Of a stretch of 64,000 nt of DNA, positions 34,946 to 43,541 are shown one piece after another. The stretch is from positions 1-64,000 of the forward strand of contig CAZREB010000007.1 of the NCBI GenBank assembly GCA_964599095.1, read 5' to 3'. This stretch comes from SZAS-79 sp964599095 (GTDB taxonomy: Bacteria; Pseudomonadota; Gammaproteobacteria; Burkholderiales; SG8-39). The notes under the pieces are model-generated. The model was not told the origin of the DNA. It saw only the letters and a program-made list of their open reading frames with translations, and searched no databases. Every line of letters begins with the position of its first letter. Positions within the stretch are counted from its first letter, which is position 1. Position numbers and translations under genes: made by a program.

Positions 34946-35482
34946 TCAAGCCGGCGCAGAGATCTCGAGCCTGACCTCGGCGCCTTCACCGGGGACGAAA
35001 GTGGCTTCGCAGTTGCGCAGTGCGAGTTCCGGATAGAGCGCTTCGATGTTCTCGTCGAGGTGGGCCACCAACGGCGCTTCGCCGGCGTCGAGCGCATCGA
35101 GGATGGCCTGCAGCGCGGCCTCCGGCGCCAGTCCCCGGACGTCTACATGCCGATCCCTTCCTTCGGACCATGTCCGGGCCAGGGCGGATTCGGAGAGGTA
35201 GATCCGCGCCTGCGGCTCGCTGCGTACGGGCCCGGGTTCGACGCCGGGCAGGGGCTCGCGTCGGAAAGTGACTTCCCATTCGCCGGGCCCGCGGGGCATG
35301 GCCGAGGACGTGAAGCCGCTGGCGCCCAGTACGTCGCGCAGCGGCACCGGGTCGAACGGCGCCACCAGCACGAGGGTGCCGTCGGGGGGCACCTTGCGGG
35401 CGATCGCCATGATTTCGGAGAACGGATCTTGTCCGCCGGCCAGGATCGGCCGGACGTCGAGCCGGAACGTGTTTGCAGTCAT
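34946..35482 (-). CDS. Tandem DUF2249 protein
   Basis: A 178-residue cytoplasmic protein of two DUF2249 units: LDVRPILAGGQDPFSEIM to about residue 85, and HVDVRGLAPEAALQAILDAL to the end. DUF2249 domains are common beside denitrification and hemerythrin genes, but the activity is not established. The start at MTANTFRLDV is chosen because the first domain begins there; an upstream ATG (35518) would precede the predicted transcript start near 35511. The box at 35548-35561 is 65 nt upstream and TGTTAT (minus strand, 35517-35522) is at -10 spacing. Confidence 0.82.
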   Translation of the reverse strand: MTANTFRLDVRPILAGGQDPFSEIMAIARKVPPDGTLVLVAPFDPVPLRDVLGASGFTSSAMPRGPGEWEVTFRREPLPGVEPGPVRSEPQARIYLSESALARTWSEGRDRHVDVRGLAPEAALQAILDALDAGEAPLVAHLDENIEALYPELALRNCEATFVPGEGAEVRLEISAPA

Positions 35483-35547
35483 CGGGTCTCGGGCAGCAGG
35501 CATGCGGTCAACGTGCATAACAATCCGCCCACAGGTGCCCCGTGCCT

Positions 35548-35561
35548 TTGATCTGTCTCAA
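35548..35561. promoter_or_regulatory. FNR/DNR-type box serving the DUF2249 gene
   Basis: TTGATCTGTCTCAA, one perfect half-site plus CTCAA. Its position and the -10-like TGTTAT favour the leftward gene. Confidence 0.6.
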
Positions 35562-35601
35562 GAAAAGGCTTCCACGTTCACTGCGCCTCGAGCGTACGGG
35601 T

Positions 35602-35615
35602 TTGACGCATGTCAA
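35602..35615. promoter_or_regulatory. FNR/DNR-type box serving nirJ
   Basis: TTGACGCATGTCAA, a perfect 5-4-5 palindrome, 55 nt before the GTG start of nirJ. TAGCAT (35637-35642) is at the exact class II -10 spacing; the same hexamer occurs at ccoN and at the P-type ATPase gene. Confidence 0.82.
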
Positions 35616-35670
35616 TCCGCCGCGGGCCGCACCGCCTAGCATGGGGGACAACCTACGGAGGCTGGCCGAC

Positions 35671-36879
35671 GTGTTCCGGATCACCCGATTCATGCAGGAG
35701 ATTGCGCGGCCCACACCGCTCACGGGGCGCGTGAACCCGCCCGGCCCGGTCGTGATCTGGAACCTGATCCGGCGTTGCAACCTGACCTGCCTGCACTGCT
35801 ATTCGATCTCGGCGGACGTCGATTTCCCGGGCGAGTTGGGCACCGCCCAGGTGTTCTCGGTCATGGACGACCTGAAGCGTTTCCGCGTGCCGGTGCTGAT
35901 CCTGTCGGGCGGCGAGCCGCTCCTGCGCAGCGACCTGTTCGAGATCGCCGCGCGTTCCAGGGCGATGGGCTTCTACACCGGCCTGTCGACCAACGGCACG
36001 CTGATCGACGCGCCGCTGGCCGACCGGATCGCCGCGACCGGGTTCGATTACGTGGGCATCAGCCTCGACGGGCTGGGCGCCACCCACGACCGGTTCCGGC
36101 GCAAGTCAGGCGCGTTCGACGCATCGCTGGCCGCATTGCGGTTGTGCCGCGACCGCGGTGTCAAGGTCGGCGTGCGCTTCACGCTCGCACAGGAAAACGC
36201 GGCCGACCTGCCGGGGCTGCTGGCGCTGGTCGAGGCGGAGGGCATCGACAAGTTCTACCTGTCGCACCTGAACTATGCCGGGCGCGGCAACAGGAACCGC
36301 GGCGCCGATGCGCATTTCCAGACCACGCGCCGCGCGATGGACCTGCTGTTCGATACTGCTTGGGACTACCAGCAGCGCGGCTTGGTGCGCGAGTTCGTGA
36401 CCGGCAACAACGATGCCGACGGCGCTTATCTGCTGCAATGGGTGGAGCGAAAGTTCCCGGAGCGCGGCGCGCACATCCGCGCGAAACTTGCCGAATGGGG
36501 CGGGAACGCTTCCGGCGTCAACGTGGCCAACATCGACAACCTCGGCAACGTGCACCCGGACACGATGTGGTGGGACTACACGCTCGGCAACGTCAAGGAG
36601 CGGCCGTTCTCGCAGATCTGGGTCGATACGCGCGACCCGATCCTGGCCGGCCTGAAGGCCTCGCCGCGCTCGATCAAGGGGCGCTGCGGCGCCTGCCGGT
36701 ACTTCGACCTGTGCAACGGCAGCTCGCGCGTGCGCGCGCGCAGCCTGACCGGCGATGCCTGGGAAGAGGACCCGGGGTGTTATCTCAGCGACGAGGAGAT
36801 CGGCGTGGATCCGGCGGCCGGGCGCGTGCCGGTGAAGCCGTACACCGCGAAAGGAGTCACATGGCTGCGCTCCGCGTAG
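35671..36879 (+). CDS. nirJ: Radical SAM heme d1 synthesis protein NirJ
   Basis: A 402-residue radical SAM enzyme with C36, C40 and C43 (CNLTCLHCY) binding the [4Fe-4S]-SAM cluster and a C-terminal SPASM-type cysteine group (RCGACRYFDLCNG then GCY). NirJ replaces two propionates of didecarboxysiroheme by oxo groups. The GTG at 35671 is chosen because ACGGAGG (35655-35661) is 9 nt upstream and because the ATG at 35641 lies inside the predicted -10 element and before the transcript start near 35650. Confidence 0.93.
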   Translation: MFRITRFMQEIARPTPLTGRVNPPGPVVIWNLIRRCNLTCLHCYSISADVDFPGELGTAQVFSVMDDLKRFRVPVLILSGGEPLLRSDLFEIAARSRAMGFYTGLSTNGTLIDAPLADRIAATGFDYVGISLDGLGATHDRFRRKSGAFDASLAALRLCRDRGVKVGVRFTLAQENAADLPGLLALVEAEGIDKFYLSHLNYAGRGNRNRGADAHFQTTRRAMDLLFDTAWDYQQRGLVREFVTGNNDADGAYLLQWVERKFPERGAHIRAKLAEWGGNASGVNVANIDNLGNVHPDTMWWDYTLGNVKERPFSQIWVDTRDPILAGLKASPRSIKGRCGACRYFDLCNGSSRVRARSLTGDAWEEDPGCYLSDEEIGVDPAAGRVPVKPYTAKGVTWLRSA

Positions 36880-38420
36880 CGCTCATCGGGATTGCCGCGG
36901 CTGCCGCGATGTCGCTGGCTGGCCCGGTACAAGCGCATGGCACGGCCAAGCTGTACGCCGAACACTGCGCCAGTTGCCACGGCGCGGAGCGGCTCGGCGG
37001 CATCGGCCCTGCGCTGCTCCCGGAGAACCTGGAGCGGCTGCGCCAGCCGGCCGCGGCGCAGGTGATCGCGAAGGGCCGGATGGCGACGCAGATGCCGGCG
37101 TTCGGCGACAAGCTGTCCGAGGCCGACGTGCAGGCGCTGGCCGCCTACATCTACGCAAGGCCGGCGGCAGTGCCGCCCTGGGGCATGGACGAGATCCGTG
37201 CTTCCCGGTCCGAGTTTAAGCCGGAGCGACCCGATTCGGACCGGCCGGTGCATCGCGCCGACCCGATGAACCTCTTCGTGCTGGTCGAGACCGGCGACCA
37301 TCACGCCAGCATCCTCGACGGCGACACTTTCGAGCGGCTGGCGCGCTTCCCGACCCGCTACGCATTGCACGGCGGGCCGAAGTTCTCGCCGGACGGGCGG
37401 TTCGTGTACTTCGCTTCGCGCGACGGCTGGATTTCCAAGTACGACCTGCACAACCTGCGCATGGTGTCCGAGGTGCGCGCCGGCATCAACACGCGCAATG
37501 CCGCGGTGTCCTCGGACGGACGGTGGGTCATGGTGGCCAACTACCTGCCGCATACGCTGGTGGCCCTGGACGCCGGCACGCTGCAGCCGGTCAAGGTCAT
37601 CCCGGCCCGGGACCTGGCCGGCCGCAGTTCGCGCGTCTCGGCGGTCTACGACGCGGCGCCGCGCAAGAGCTTCATCGCAGCGCTCAAGGACGTGAAGGAA
37701 GTCTGGGAGATCCCCTACGGCGAGGATGCCGAGCCGGTCTACAAGGGCCTGGTGCACGACTACAAGATGAAGGAGGGACTGGCCGAGCCTGGCCCGTTCC
37801 CGGTGCGCCACATCGAGGTCGACGACTACCTCGACGATTTCTTCTTCGACCGGGGCTACGCCAACCTGGTCGGCTCGGCGCGGGAGGCGAAGAACGGCCA
37901 GGTCGTGAACCTGCACGTGAAGCGGCGCATCGAGACGATCGCACTGCCCGGGCTGCCGCACCTCGGGTCCGGGATCACCTGGGACTGGCAGGGCCGCCCG
38001 GTACTCGCGACCCCGAACCTGAAGGACGGGCAGGTCACCGTCATCGACACGCAGAGCTGGCAGGTGATCAGGCAGATCCCGACCAACGGCCCGGGATTCT
38101 TCATGCGCAGCCACGAGAACACGCCCTACGCCTGGGTGGACGCCTTCAACAGCCCGCGCAAGGACACGCTGCAGGTGATCGACAAGCGAACGCTCGAAGT
38201 GGTGCGCGAACTTCGCCCGGCGCCCGGCAAGGTGACGGCGCACGTGGAATTCACCATGGACGGGCGCTACGCGCTGGTCAGCGTCTGGGAGAACGACGGC
38301 GAAGTCATCGTCTATGATGCGAAGACGCTCGAAGTGGTCAGGCGCTTTCCGGCCAACAAGCCTTCGGGCAAGTACAACGTGCACAACAAGATCACCCGCT
38401 CGGACGGGACGAGCCACTGA
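36861..38420 (+). CDS. nirN: NirN, dihydro-heme d1 dehydrogenase-type c/d1 protein
   Basis: A 519-residue periplasmic protein: signal peptide (1-25), a cytochrome c domain with CASCH (36-40), then an eight-bladed propeller related to the NirS d1 domain. In Pseudomonas NirN makes the last double bond of heme d1 and hands it on. It is shorter than NirS and its c domain is the N-terminal one, which sets it apart from the nirS at 39685. AAGGAG lies before the ATG, within the end of nirJ. It overlaps the regulator gene downstream at one base. Confidence 0.9.
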   Translation: MAALRVALIGIAAAAAMSLAGPVQAHGTAKLYAEHCASCHGAERLGGIGPALLPENLERLRQPAAAQVIAKGRMATQMPAFGDKLSEADVQALAAYIYARPAAVPPWGMDEIRASRSEFKPERPDSDRPVHRADPMNLFVLVETGDHHASILDGDTFERLARFPTRYALHGGPKFSPDGRFVYFASRDGWISKYDLHNLRMVSEVRAGINTRNAAVSSDGRWVMVANYLPHTLVALDAGTLQPVKVIPARDLAGRSSRVSAVYDAAPRKSFIAALKDVKEVWEIPYGEDAEPVYKGLVHDYKMKEGLAEPGPFPVRHIEVDDYLDDFFFDRGYANLVGSAREAKNGQVVNLHVKRRIETIALPGLPHLGSGITWDWQGRPVLATPNLKDGQVTVIDTQSWQVIRQIPTNGPGFFMRSHENTPYAWVDAFNSPRKDTLQVIDKRTLEVVRELRPAPGKVTAHVEFTMDGRYALVSVWENDGEVIVYDAKTLEVVRRFPANKPSGKYNVHNKITRSDGTSH

Positions 38421-39178
38421 TGCAGGTAAAGACAATCGCCAAAGGCGACCAGCAGGCACCGCCGGCGCGTGCGCCCCGGCGCCCCGCGATCAAGGTCGAG
38501 GCTTTCCTCGCCAAGCTGCCGATGTTCAGCGAGATGAGCGCGGCAGAGACAGGCCGGATCGCGGCCGGGACGCACTCGCTGCGGTTCCAGAAGGGCGAGC
38601 GGATCTTTCATCGCGGCGACCCGTGCAACGGGTTCCACGTCGTGGTCTACGGCCAGGTGAAGCTCGGCTTCACGTCTCCGCAGGGCGGGGAGAAGGTCGT
38701 CGAGATCGTCGGTCCGGGGCAGAGCTTCGGCGAGGCATTGATGTTCCTCGAGCGACCGTACATCGTTTCGGCGCATGCGCTGGCCGACACGATGCTGCTG
38801 CATGTCGCGAAAAACGTGGTGTTCGACGAACTCGCGCGCGATCCTGCCTTTGCCCGCAAGATGCTGTCGGGCCTCGCGCTGCGCCTGCACGGGTTGGTGC
38901 GCGACGTGGAGGCCTACTCGCTGCGCTCGAGTGCCGAGCGGGTGATCGGCTACCTGCTCAGCGCGGCCTGCGGCGCCAATGAGGACGGAAACTGCGCAGA
39001 GGTGCCGCGCGAGGTGCAGCTGTCGGCCGGCAAGGGTGTGCTGGCTTCGCGCCTGAACATGACGCCGGAGCATTTCTCGCGCGTGCTGCACGACCTGCTG
39101 GCCGCCGGGCTGATCTCGGTCGAGGGCAAGACGGTCCGCATCCTCGACCTCGATCGCCTGCGCACCCATACCGTCTGA
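38420..39178 (+). CDS. dnr: Crp/Fnr-family regulator, DNR/NNR-type
   Basis: A 252-residue regulator with an N-terminal cyclic-nucleotide-like sensor fold (about 27-150) and a C-terminal winged helix (about 165-240). The recognition helix reads PEHFSRVL, keeping the E-x-x-S-R that contacts TTGA half-sites in FNR. There is no N-terminal CxxC cluster pattern, so it is not an O2-sensing FNR. DNR/NnrR proteins of this type sense NO through heme. Encoded in the nir cluster just after nirN, it is the natural NO-responsive activator of the boxes here. The symbol is by analogy with Pseudomonas dnr. Confidence 0.85.
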   Translation: MQVKTIAKGDQQAPPARAPRRPAIKVEAFLAKLPMFSEMSAAETGRIAAGTHSLRFQKGERIFHRGDPCNGFHVVVYGQVKLGFTSPQGGEKVVEIVGPGQSFGEALMFLERPYIVSAHALADTMLLHVAKNVVFDELARDPAFARKMLSGLALRLHGLVRDVEAYSLRSSAERVIGYLLSAACGANEDGNCAEVPREVQLSAGKGVLASRLNMTPEHFSRVLHDLLAAGLISVEGKTVRILDLDRLRTHTV

Positions 39179-39203
39179 GGCCCGGGCCCGGCGCCGGGCC
39201 CGC

Positions 39204-39228
39204 AAAAAAAGCGGGGGCCGCAGCCCCC
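39204..39228 (-). terminator. Terminator of nirS-nirM
   Basis: On the minus strand a 6-bp G/C stem (GGGGGC at 39223-39228 with GCCCCC at 39213-39218, loop of 4) is followed by GC and then TTTTTTT (39204-39210). A second, larger palindrome GGGCCCGGCGCCGGGCCC (39184-39201) lies on the regulator side but has no T-run in the rightward direction. Confidence 0.8.
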
Positions 39229-39280
39229 TTCCAATGAAGACGGGTTGTTGGCCCCGTCTTGTGCAGCCTGTTCCGGTCGT

Positions 39281-39595
39281 TCAGCCCTGCTTGAGCACCC
39301 ACTCGGCCAGGGTCTTGGCGTCGCCTTCGGGCACCTTGTCGTTCGGCGGCATCGGCACCGGTCCCCAGACGCCGGTGCTGCCCTTCCTGATCTTCTCCGC
39401 CATCTTCACGGCGGCATCGGCCTGGCCCTTGTATTTCTTCGCGACCTCCTTGTAGGCCGGCCCGACCAGCTTCTTGTCGAGCTGGTGGCAGGCAAGGCAT
39501 TGGTACTTCTTCGCCAGGTCCTCGTTCGCCCGGGCGGGCGAGGCGAGGGCAGTGGCGGCAAGGACGGCGGCGATCAGCGGGTAACGCAGTTTCAT
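39281..39595 (-). CDS. nirM: Cytochrome c551-type electron donor NirM
   Basis: A 104-residue periplasmic cytochrome c with a signal peptide (1-23, ending ARA-NEDL), heme site CLACH (33-37) and the methionine ligand in PVPMPPN (near 82). Size and motif match cytochrome c551/NirM, the donor to NirS. AGGAGAA precedes the ATG. It lies 89 bp after nirS on the same strand, and that gap is filled by a duplicated 40-bp hairpin unit. Confidence 0.93.
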   Translation of the reverse strand: MKLRYPLIAAVLAATALASPARANEDLAKKYQCLACHQLDKKLVGPAYKEVAKKYKGQADAAVKMAEKIRKGSTGVWGPVPMPPNDKVPEGDAKTLAEWVLKQG

Positions 39596-39612
39596 TGCGA
39601 TTCTCCTAGGAA

Positions 39613-39689
39613 GGGGCAACGGGGGAACCTGGGTTCCCCTGTTCTTAGTGATGGGGCAACGGGGGAACCTGGGTTCCCCTGTTCTTAGT
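39613..39689 (-). repeat. Tandem 40-bp duplication with hairpins between nirS and nirM
   Basis: A 37-bp sequence is present twice without mismatch, at 39613-39649 and 39653-39689 (period 40). Each copy holds a G/C-rich inverted repeat (GGGGAAC and its complement around a 4-nt loop). The TAA stop of nirS (39685-39687) falls inside the second copy. The unit has no downstream T-run, so it looks like an mRNA-stability or processing element rather than a terminator. Confidence 0.85.
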
Positions 39690-41424
39690 AGACGTCGTGC
39701 TGGGTGTTGTAGACGTTGAAGTGGCCGGTCGGCGTGATCAGGCGCGGATCCTTGATCACGGCCTTGAGCTTCCTCGTCTTGTCGTCGACCACCACCAGCG
39801 CGGACTGCTGGTTCTTCGCGCTCCAGACTGCGAACCAGACCTCGTCGCCGGCCTTGTTGTATTCCGGCTGCACCACGCGCTTGGCCCCCTCGCCGAGCTC
39901 GGCCCAGTCGGCGATCGGCAGCGTCTCGGGCTTCTTGTCGAGGTTGTTGATGTCGTACACCGCGATCGACTGGGCGATCTTCGCATCCGGGTTCAGCGGC
40001 GTATCGACCCACAGGTTCTTCGACTTCGGGTGGGTCTTGATGAACAGATTACCGCCGCCCTGGCCCTCGAGGTACTGGACCACTTTCCAGGCCTGGTCCT
40101 TGTGCTTCACCGGGTCGGTGCCGATCAGCGCGATCTTTTCGCTGCCCAGGTGCCCGGTGGCCCAGACCGGCCCGAATTTCGGGTGGATCAGGTTGGCGCC
40201 GCGGCCCGGGTGCGGGATCTTGTCGACGTCCACCAGCCTGGTCAGCTTGCCTTCCTTGGCGTCGATCACCGCGATCTTGTTCGACTGGTTGGCCGCCACC
40301 ATGAAGTAGCGCTTGGTGGAATCCCAGCCGCCGTCGTGCAGGAACTTGGCCGCGCCGATCTCGGTCACCGTGATGTTCTGGAGATCCTTGTAGTTCACCA
40401 TCAGGATCTTGCCGGTCTCCTTGACGCTGACCACGAACTCGGGCTTGAAGTGCGAGGCGACGATCGAGGCGACGCGCGGCTCGGGATGGAACTCCTGGTC
40501 GCCCACAGTCATGCCGCGGGTGGCCATGATCTTGAGCGGCTCGAGCGTGTCGCCGTTCATGATCGTGTACTGCGGCGGCCAGTACGAGCCGGCGATCGCG
40601 AGCTTGTCCTCGTAGCCCTTGAACTTCGAGGTGTCGACCGAGCGCGCTTCGAGGCCGACGCGGATTTCGGCGACGTTGTCGGGCTTGGCCATCCACAGGT
40701 CGATCATGTTGATCTTGGCGTCCCGCCCGATCACGAACAGGTACCGCCCGGAGGCCGACAGGCGCGAGATGTGCACCGCGTAACCGGTCTTCACGATATT
40801 GATGATCTTCTTGGTGTCGCCGTCGATCAGGGCGACTTCACCGGTGTCGCGCAGCGTGGTCGAGAAGATGTTGGAGATGTTGTAGTCGTTCTCCTTCTTC
40901 TTCGGGCGCTGGGCCGGCGGAACGATCACCTTCCAGGTGCTCTTCATCTGCGCGAGGCCGAATTCGGGCGGGATCGGCGGCTCCTGCTGGATGTAGCGCG
41001 CCATCAGGTCGACTTCGGCGTCGGTGAGCTCACCCGAAGTGCCCCAGTTCGGCATGCCCGCGGGCGAGCCGTACTTGATGAACACCTTGAGGATCTCGCT
41101 GCCCTTGGCCATCGTCAGGTCCGGGGTCAGCGGCTTGCCGGTCGCGCCCTTGCGCAGTACGCCGTGGCAGCCCGCGCAACGCTCGAAATAGATGGTGCGG
41201 CCCTTGTCGAACTCCGCCTTGGTCATCGGCGGGGCTTTCGGGTCGATGTTCTGGTGCATCGGTTCCTGCGCCAGCGGCGAGCCGCCCGCCTGGTAGCGGA
41301 TTTCCGGGTCGGTGACCGGCGCGCGGCCGGGCTGGGTCGGCTGGGCAAATGCCGCGCAAACAGCCAGCGGCAACACGGCCGAGGCGACCGTCCTGGTGAT
41401 CATGCGGGTCCTTGCGCGTTTCAT
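39685..41424 (-). CDS. nirS: Cytochrome cd1 nitrite reductase
   Basis: A 579-residue periplasmic enzyme that reduces nitrite to NO. Signal peptide at 1-27, a cytochrome c domain with CAGCH (83-87), then the eight-bladed d1 propeller with the histidines in GYAVHISRL, VASHFKPEF and FLHDGGWDS, among them the proximal ligand and the catalytic pair. Length is normal for the family. GGAGAAGA precedes the ATG. A perfect FNR box is 68 nt upstream. Confidence 0.97.
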   Translation of the reverse strand: MKRARTRMITRTVASAVLPLAVCAAFAQPTQPGRAPVTDPEIRYQAGGSPLAQEPMHQNIDPKAPPMTKAEFDKGRTIYFERCAGCHGVLRKGATGKPLTPDLTMAKGSEILKVFIKYGSPAGMPNWGTSGELTDAEVDLMARYIQQEPPIPPEFGLAQMKSTWKVIVPPAQRPKKKENDYNISNIFSTTLRDTGEVALIDGDTKKIINIVKTGYAVHISRLSASGRYLFVIGRDAKINMIDLWMAKPDNVAEIRVGLEARSVDTSKFKGYEDKLAIAGSYWPPQYTIMNGDTLEPLKIMATRGMTVGDQEFHPEPRVASIVASHFKPEFVVSVKETGKILMVNYKDLQNITVTEIGAAKFLHDGGWDSTKRYFMVAANQSNKIAVIDAKEGKLTRLVDVDKIPHPGRGANLIHPKFGPVWATGHLGSEKIALIGTDPVKHKDQAWKVVQYLEGQGGGNLFIKTHPKSKNLWVDTPLNPDAKIAQSIAVYDINNLDKKPETLPIADWAELGEGAKRVVQPEYNKAGDEVWFAVWSAKNQQSALVVVDDKTRKLKAVIKDPRLITPTGHFNVYNTQHDVY

Positions 41425-41492
41425 CTGTCTTCTCCGTTCGTTCGCGTGAATTGGAATTGACGCAAGGGTGCGCCCATGGGGGGGGCGTGGGT

Positions 41493-41506
41493 TTGATGCA
41501 TATCAA
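41493..41506. promoter_or_regulatory. Perfect FNR/DNR box upstream of nirS
   Basis: TTGATGCATATCAA, an exact consensus palindrome, 68 nt from the leftward nirS start. Confidence 0.88.
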
Positions 41507-41547
41507 GCAAACCCGCACTCGCAGCGGGGACTACCGGCCCCACTGTC

Positions 41548-41561
41548 TTGATGCAGATCAA
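41548..41561. promoter_or_regulatory. Perfect FNR/DNR box upstream of the nitronate monooxygenase operon
   Basis: TTGATGCAGATCAA, exact half-sites, 60 nt before the start at 41622. AACAAT (41584-41589) is at -10 spacing. It lies 41 bp from the nirS box, giving back-to-back control of the two divergent units. Confidence 0.85.
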
Positions 41562-41621
41562 CCCGGGGCAATCTGGTGTGCGGAACAATGCATCACCGTA
41601 ATCCGAAGCGGCAGTGATCGA

Positions 41622-42821
41622 ATGGTGTCTGTGACCGGGGCGTCCGGGTTGCCCGAATGGCGGCTGCGCGGGCGACCGCTCCTTCCTATCGTGCAGGGCG
41701 GCATGGGGGTCGGCATTTCGGCGCACCGCCTGGCCGGCAGCGTAGCTGCCCTGGGGGCGGTGGGCACGATTTCCAGCGTCGACCTGCGCCACCACCACGC
41801 GGACTTGCTCGAACGGGCAAAGGGCTGCACCGACAAGGACACGCTCGACAAGCTGAACGTGATCGCGCTCGACCGCGAGATCCGCGCGGCGCTCGAAACC
41901 GCAAAGGGACGGGGCGCAGTCGCCGTGAACGTCATGAAGGCGGTCTCGGCCTATCCGCAGCACGTGAGGCAGAGCTGCGAGAGCGGGGCGCATGCGATCG
42001 TCATGGGCGCCGGGCTGCCGTTCGACCTGCCGGACCTCGCGAAGGATTTTCCGGAAGTGGCGTTGCTGCCGATCCTGTCGGACGCGCGCGGCGTGAACAT
42101 CGTGCTCAGGAAGTGGATGCGCAAGCAGCGCCTGCCCGATGCGATCGTGATCGAGCATCCGCGCTATGCGGGCGGCCACCTCGGCGCCACGCGGCTGGAG
42201 GAGGTCGACGATCCGCGCTTCGATTTCGAGCCGGTCCTCGCCGGGATTTTCGAAGTGCTGAAGACGCTCGAAATCGAGCGCGAACGAATCCCGGTCGTGG
42301 TGGCCGGCGGCATCCACACGCACGAGCAGGTGAGGTCGCTGCTGGCGCTCGGCGCGTCCGCGGTGCAGGTCGGCACGCCCTTCGCGGTGACGCAGGAAGG
42401 CGACGCGCACGAAAATTTCAAGAAGGTCCTCGCCGGCGCGAAGCCGGAGGACATCGTGACCTTCATGAGCGTTGCGGGCCTGCCGGCGCGCGCGGTGCGC
42501 ACGCCGTGGCTGAACAATTACCTCAGGCGCGAGAAGGCGCTGCAATCGCATGCCAAGGCCGATCCGCGCCGCTGCGTGCCGGGCCTCAACTGCCTGACGG
42601 TCTGCGGCTTGCGGGATGGCCTGGGCAGCATGGGGCAGTTCTGCATCGACACGCGCCTTGCGTACGCGCTCAAAGGGGACTTGAAGAAGGGGCTGTTCTT
42701 CCGCGGCAGCGAGCCGCTGCCTTTCGGCGAAGAGATCCGGCCGGTGGCAGAACTGGTCGACTACCTGATGACAGGCGTCATGCCGGCCGGTGCCTGCCGC
42801 GCAGTGGCAGACGCCGCATAG
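41622..42821 (+). CDS. Nitronate monooxygenase / 2-nitropropane dioxygenase family flavoprotein
   Basis: A 399-residue FMN TIM-barrel protein. The opening RGRPLLPIVQGGMGVGISAH (about 15-34), GAVGTISS, the central VVVAGGIHTHEQVRSLLALGASAVQVGTPF (split as VVVAGGIHTHEQV and GASAVQVGTPF) and a C-terminal cysteine group (CVPGLNCLTVCGLRDG) are seen. The family oxidises nitronates with O2 or acts as an NAD(P)H-dependent flavin reductase. The extra C-terminal cysteine part is not usual in simple nitronate monooxygenases. Expression from an FNR box makes an O2-dependent role odd. The real substrate is unknown. Confidence 0.8.
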   Translation: MVSVTGASGLPEWRLRGRPLLPIVQGGMGVGISAHRLAGSVAALGAVGTISSVDLRHHHADLLERAKGCTDKDTLDKLNVIALDREIRAALETAKGRGAVAVNVMKAVSAYPQHVRQSCESGAHAIVMGAGLPFDLPDLAKDFPEVALLPILSDARGVNIVLRKWMRKQRLPDAIVIEHPRYAGGHLGATRLEEVDDPRFDFEPVLAGIFEVLKTLEIERERIPVVVAGGIHTHEQVRSLLALGASAVQVGTPFAVTQEGDAHENFKKVLAGAKPEDIVTFMSVAGLPARAVRTPWLNNYLRREKALQSHAKADPRRCVPGLNCLTVCGLRDGLGSMGQFCIDTRLAYALKGDLKKGLFFRGSEPLPFGEEIRPVAELVDYLMTGVMPAGACRAVADAA

Positions 42822-42826
42822 CGCCC

Positions 42827-43219
42827 ATGGAGTACGCGGCGCTCAAGGCCCTCCATGTCGGCAGCGCCGTCCTGAGTATCACCGGGTTCACGGCGCGCGG
42901 CGTACTCATGCTGAAGGGGTCGCCGCTATTGCAGGCGAGTTTTGTTCGAATTGCGCCCCACGTGATCGATACCGTGCTGCTCTCGAGCGCGATCGCGCTG
43001 GCGTGGCTCAGCGGCCAGTATCCGATTGCGCAGGCGTGGCTGACAGCCAAGGTGGTCGCGTTGCTTGCGTACATCGTGCTCGGCGCAGTGGCGCTAAGGC
43101 ATGGCCCGACGTTGCGGGTGCGCGCAATCGCCTTCTTCCTCGCACTGTGCACAGTGGCGTACATCGTCTGCGTGGCGTTGACGCGCCAGGCAGCCGGGCC
43201 GATCGCCTTCTTCGGCTGA
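42827..43219 (+). CDS. SirB-family membrane protein
   Basis: A 130-residue protein with four hydrophobic helices and the SirB pattern (KALHVGSAVLSITGFTARG at 7-25). The family is of unknown function. It starts 5 bp after the flavoprotein gene in an apparent operon leading to nirK. Confidence 0.85.
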   Translation: MEYAALKALHVGSAVLSITGFTARGVLMLKGSPLLQASFVRIAPHVIDTVLLSSAIALAWLSGQYPIAQAWLTAKVVALLAYIVLGAVALRHGPTLRVRAIAFFLALCTVAYIVCVALTRQAAGPIAFFG

Positions 43220-43229
43220 AGGAATTCTC

Positions 43230-43541
43230 GTGGTAATGCCACCGACCGAGGAAAGCGTCCGCGAAGCGCTGAGGAGCGTCGACGATCCGGAAGCGGGGAT
43301 GAACATCGTCGAACTCGGTCTCGTCTGCGGCATCGAGGCCGGTGCCGACCGGATTCACGTGCGCATGACGATGACCTCGGCTGCATGTCCCATGGGCGAA
43401 ATGATCACCGACGAGGCGCGCGAGGCGGTGCGGCGCGCGCACCCGCAGGTGCCGCAGGTCGACATCGAGCTGGTGTGGGAGCCGGCGTGGACGCCGGAGA
43501 GGATGTCGGCAGAGGCGCGCGCCTTCTTCGGCTGGAAATGA
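43230..43541 (+). CDS. MIP18/DUF59 family Fe-S assembly-type protein
   Basis: A 103-residue protein of the MIP18 family (PaaD/SufT relatives): REALRSVDDPEAGMNIVELGL at about 11-31 and the cysteine in TSAACPMGEMI near 51. These proteins help insert Fe-S or other metal centres into targets. The GTG at 43230 is preferred because AAGGA (43219-43223) is 6 nt upstream; ATG at 43236 is 12 nt away. It overlaps the next gene by 4 bp. Confidence 0.85.
   Translation: MVMPPTEESVREALRSVDDPEAGMNIVELGLVCGIEAGADRIHVRMTMTSAACPMGEMITDEAREAVRRAHPQVPQVDIELVWEPAWTPERMSAEARAFFGWK

Noticed and set aside
35641..35670. ATG-initiated extension of NirJ
   Set aside because: Overlaps the predicted -10 element; GTG 35671 has the better ribosome binding site.
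39613..39689. Reading the 40-bp duplicated unit as a two-repeat CRISPR
   Set aside because: The copies are separated by only 3 bp, with no spacer, and no cas genes are present.
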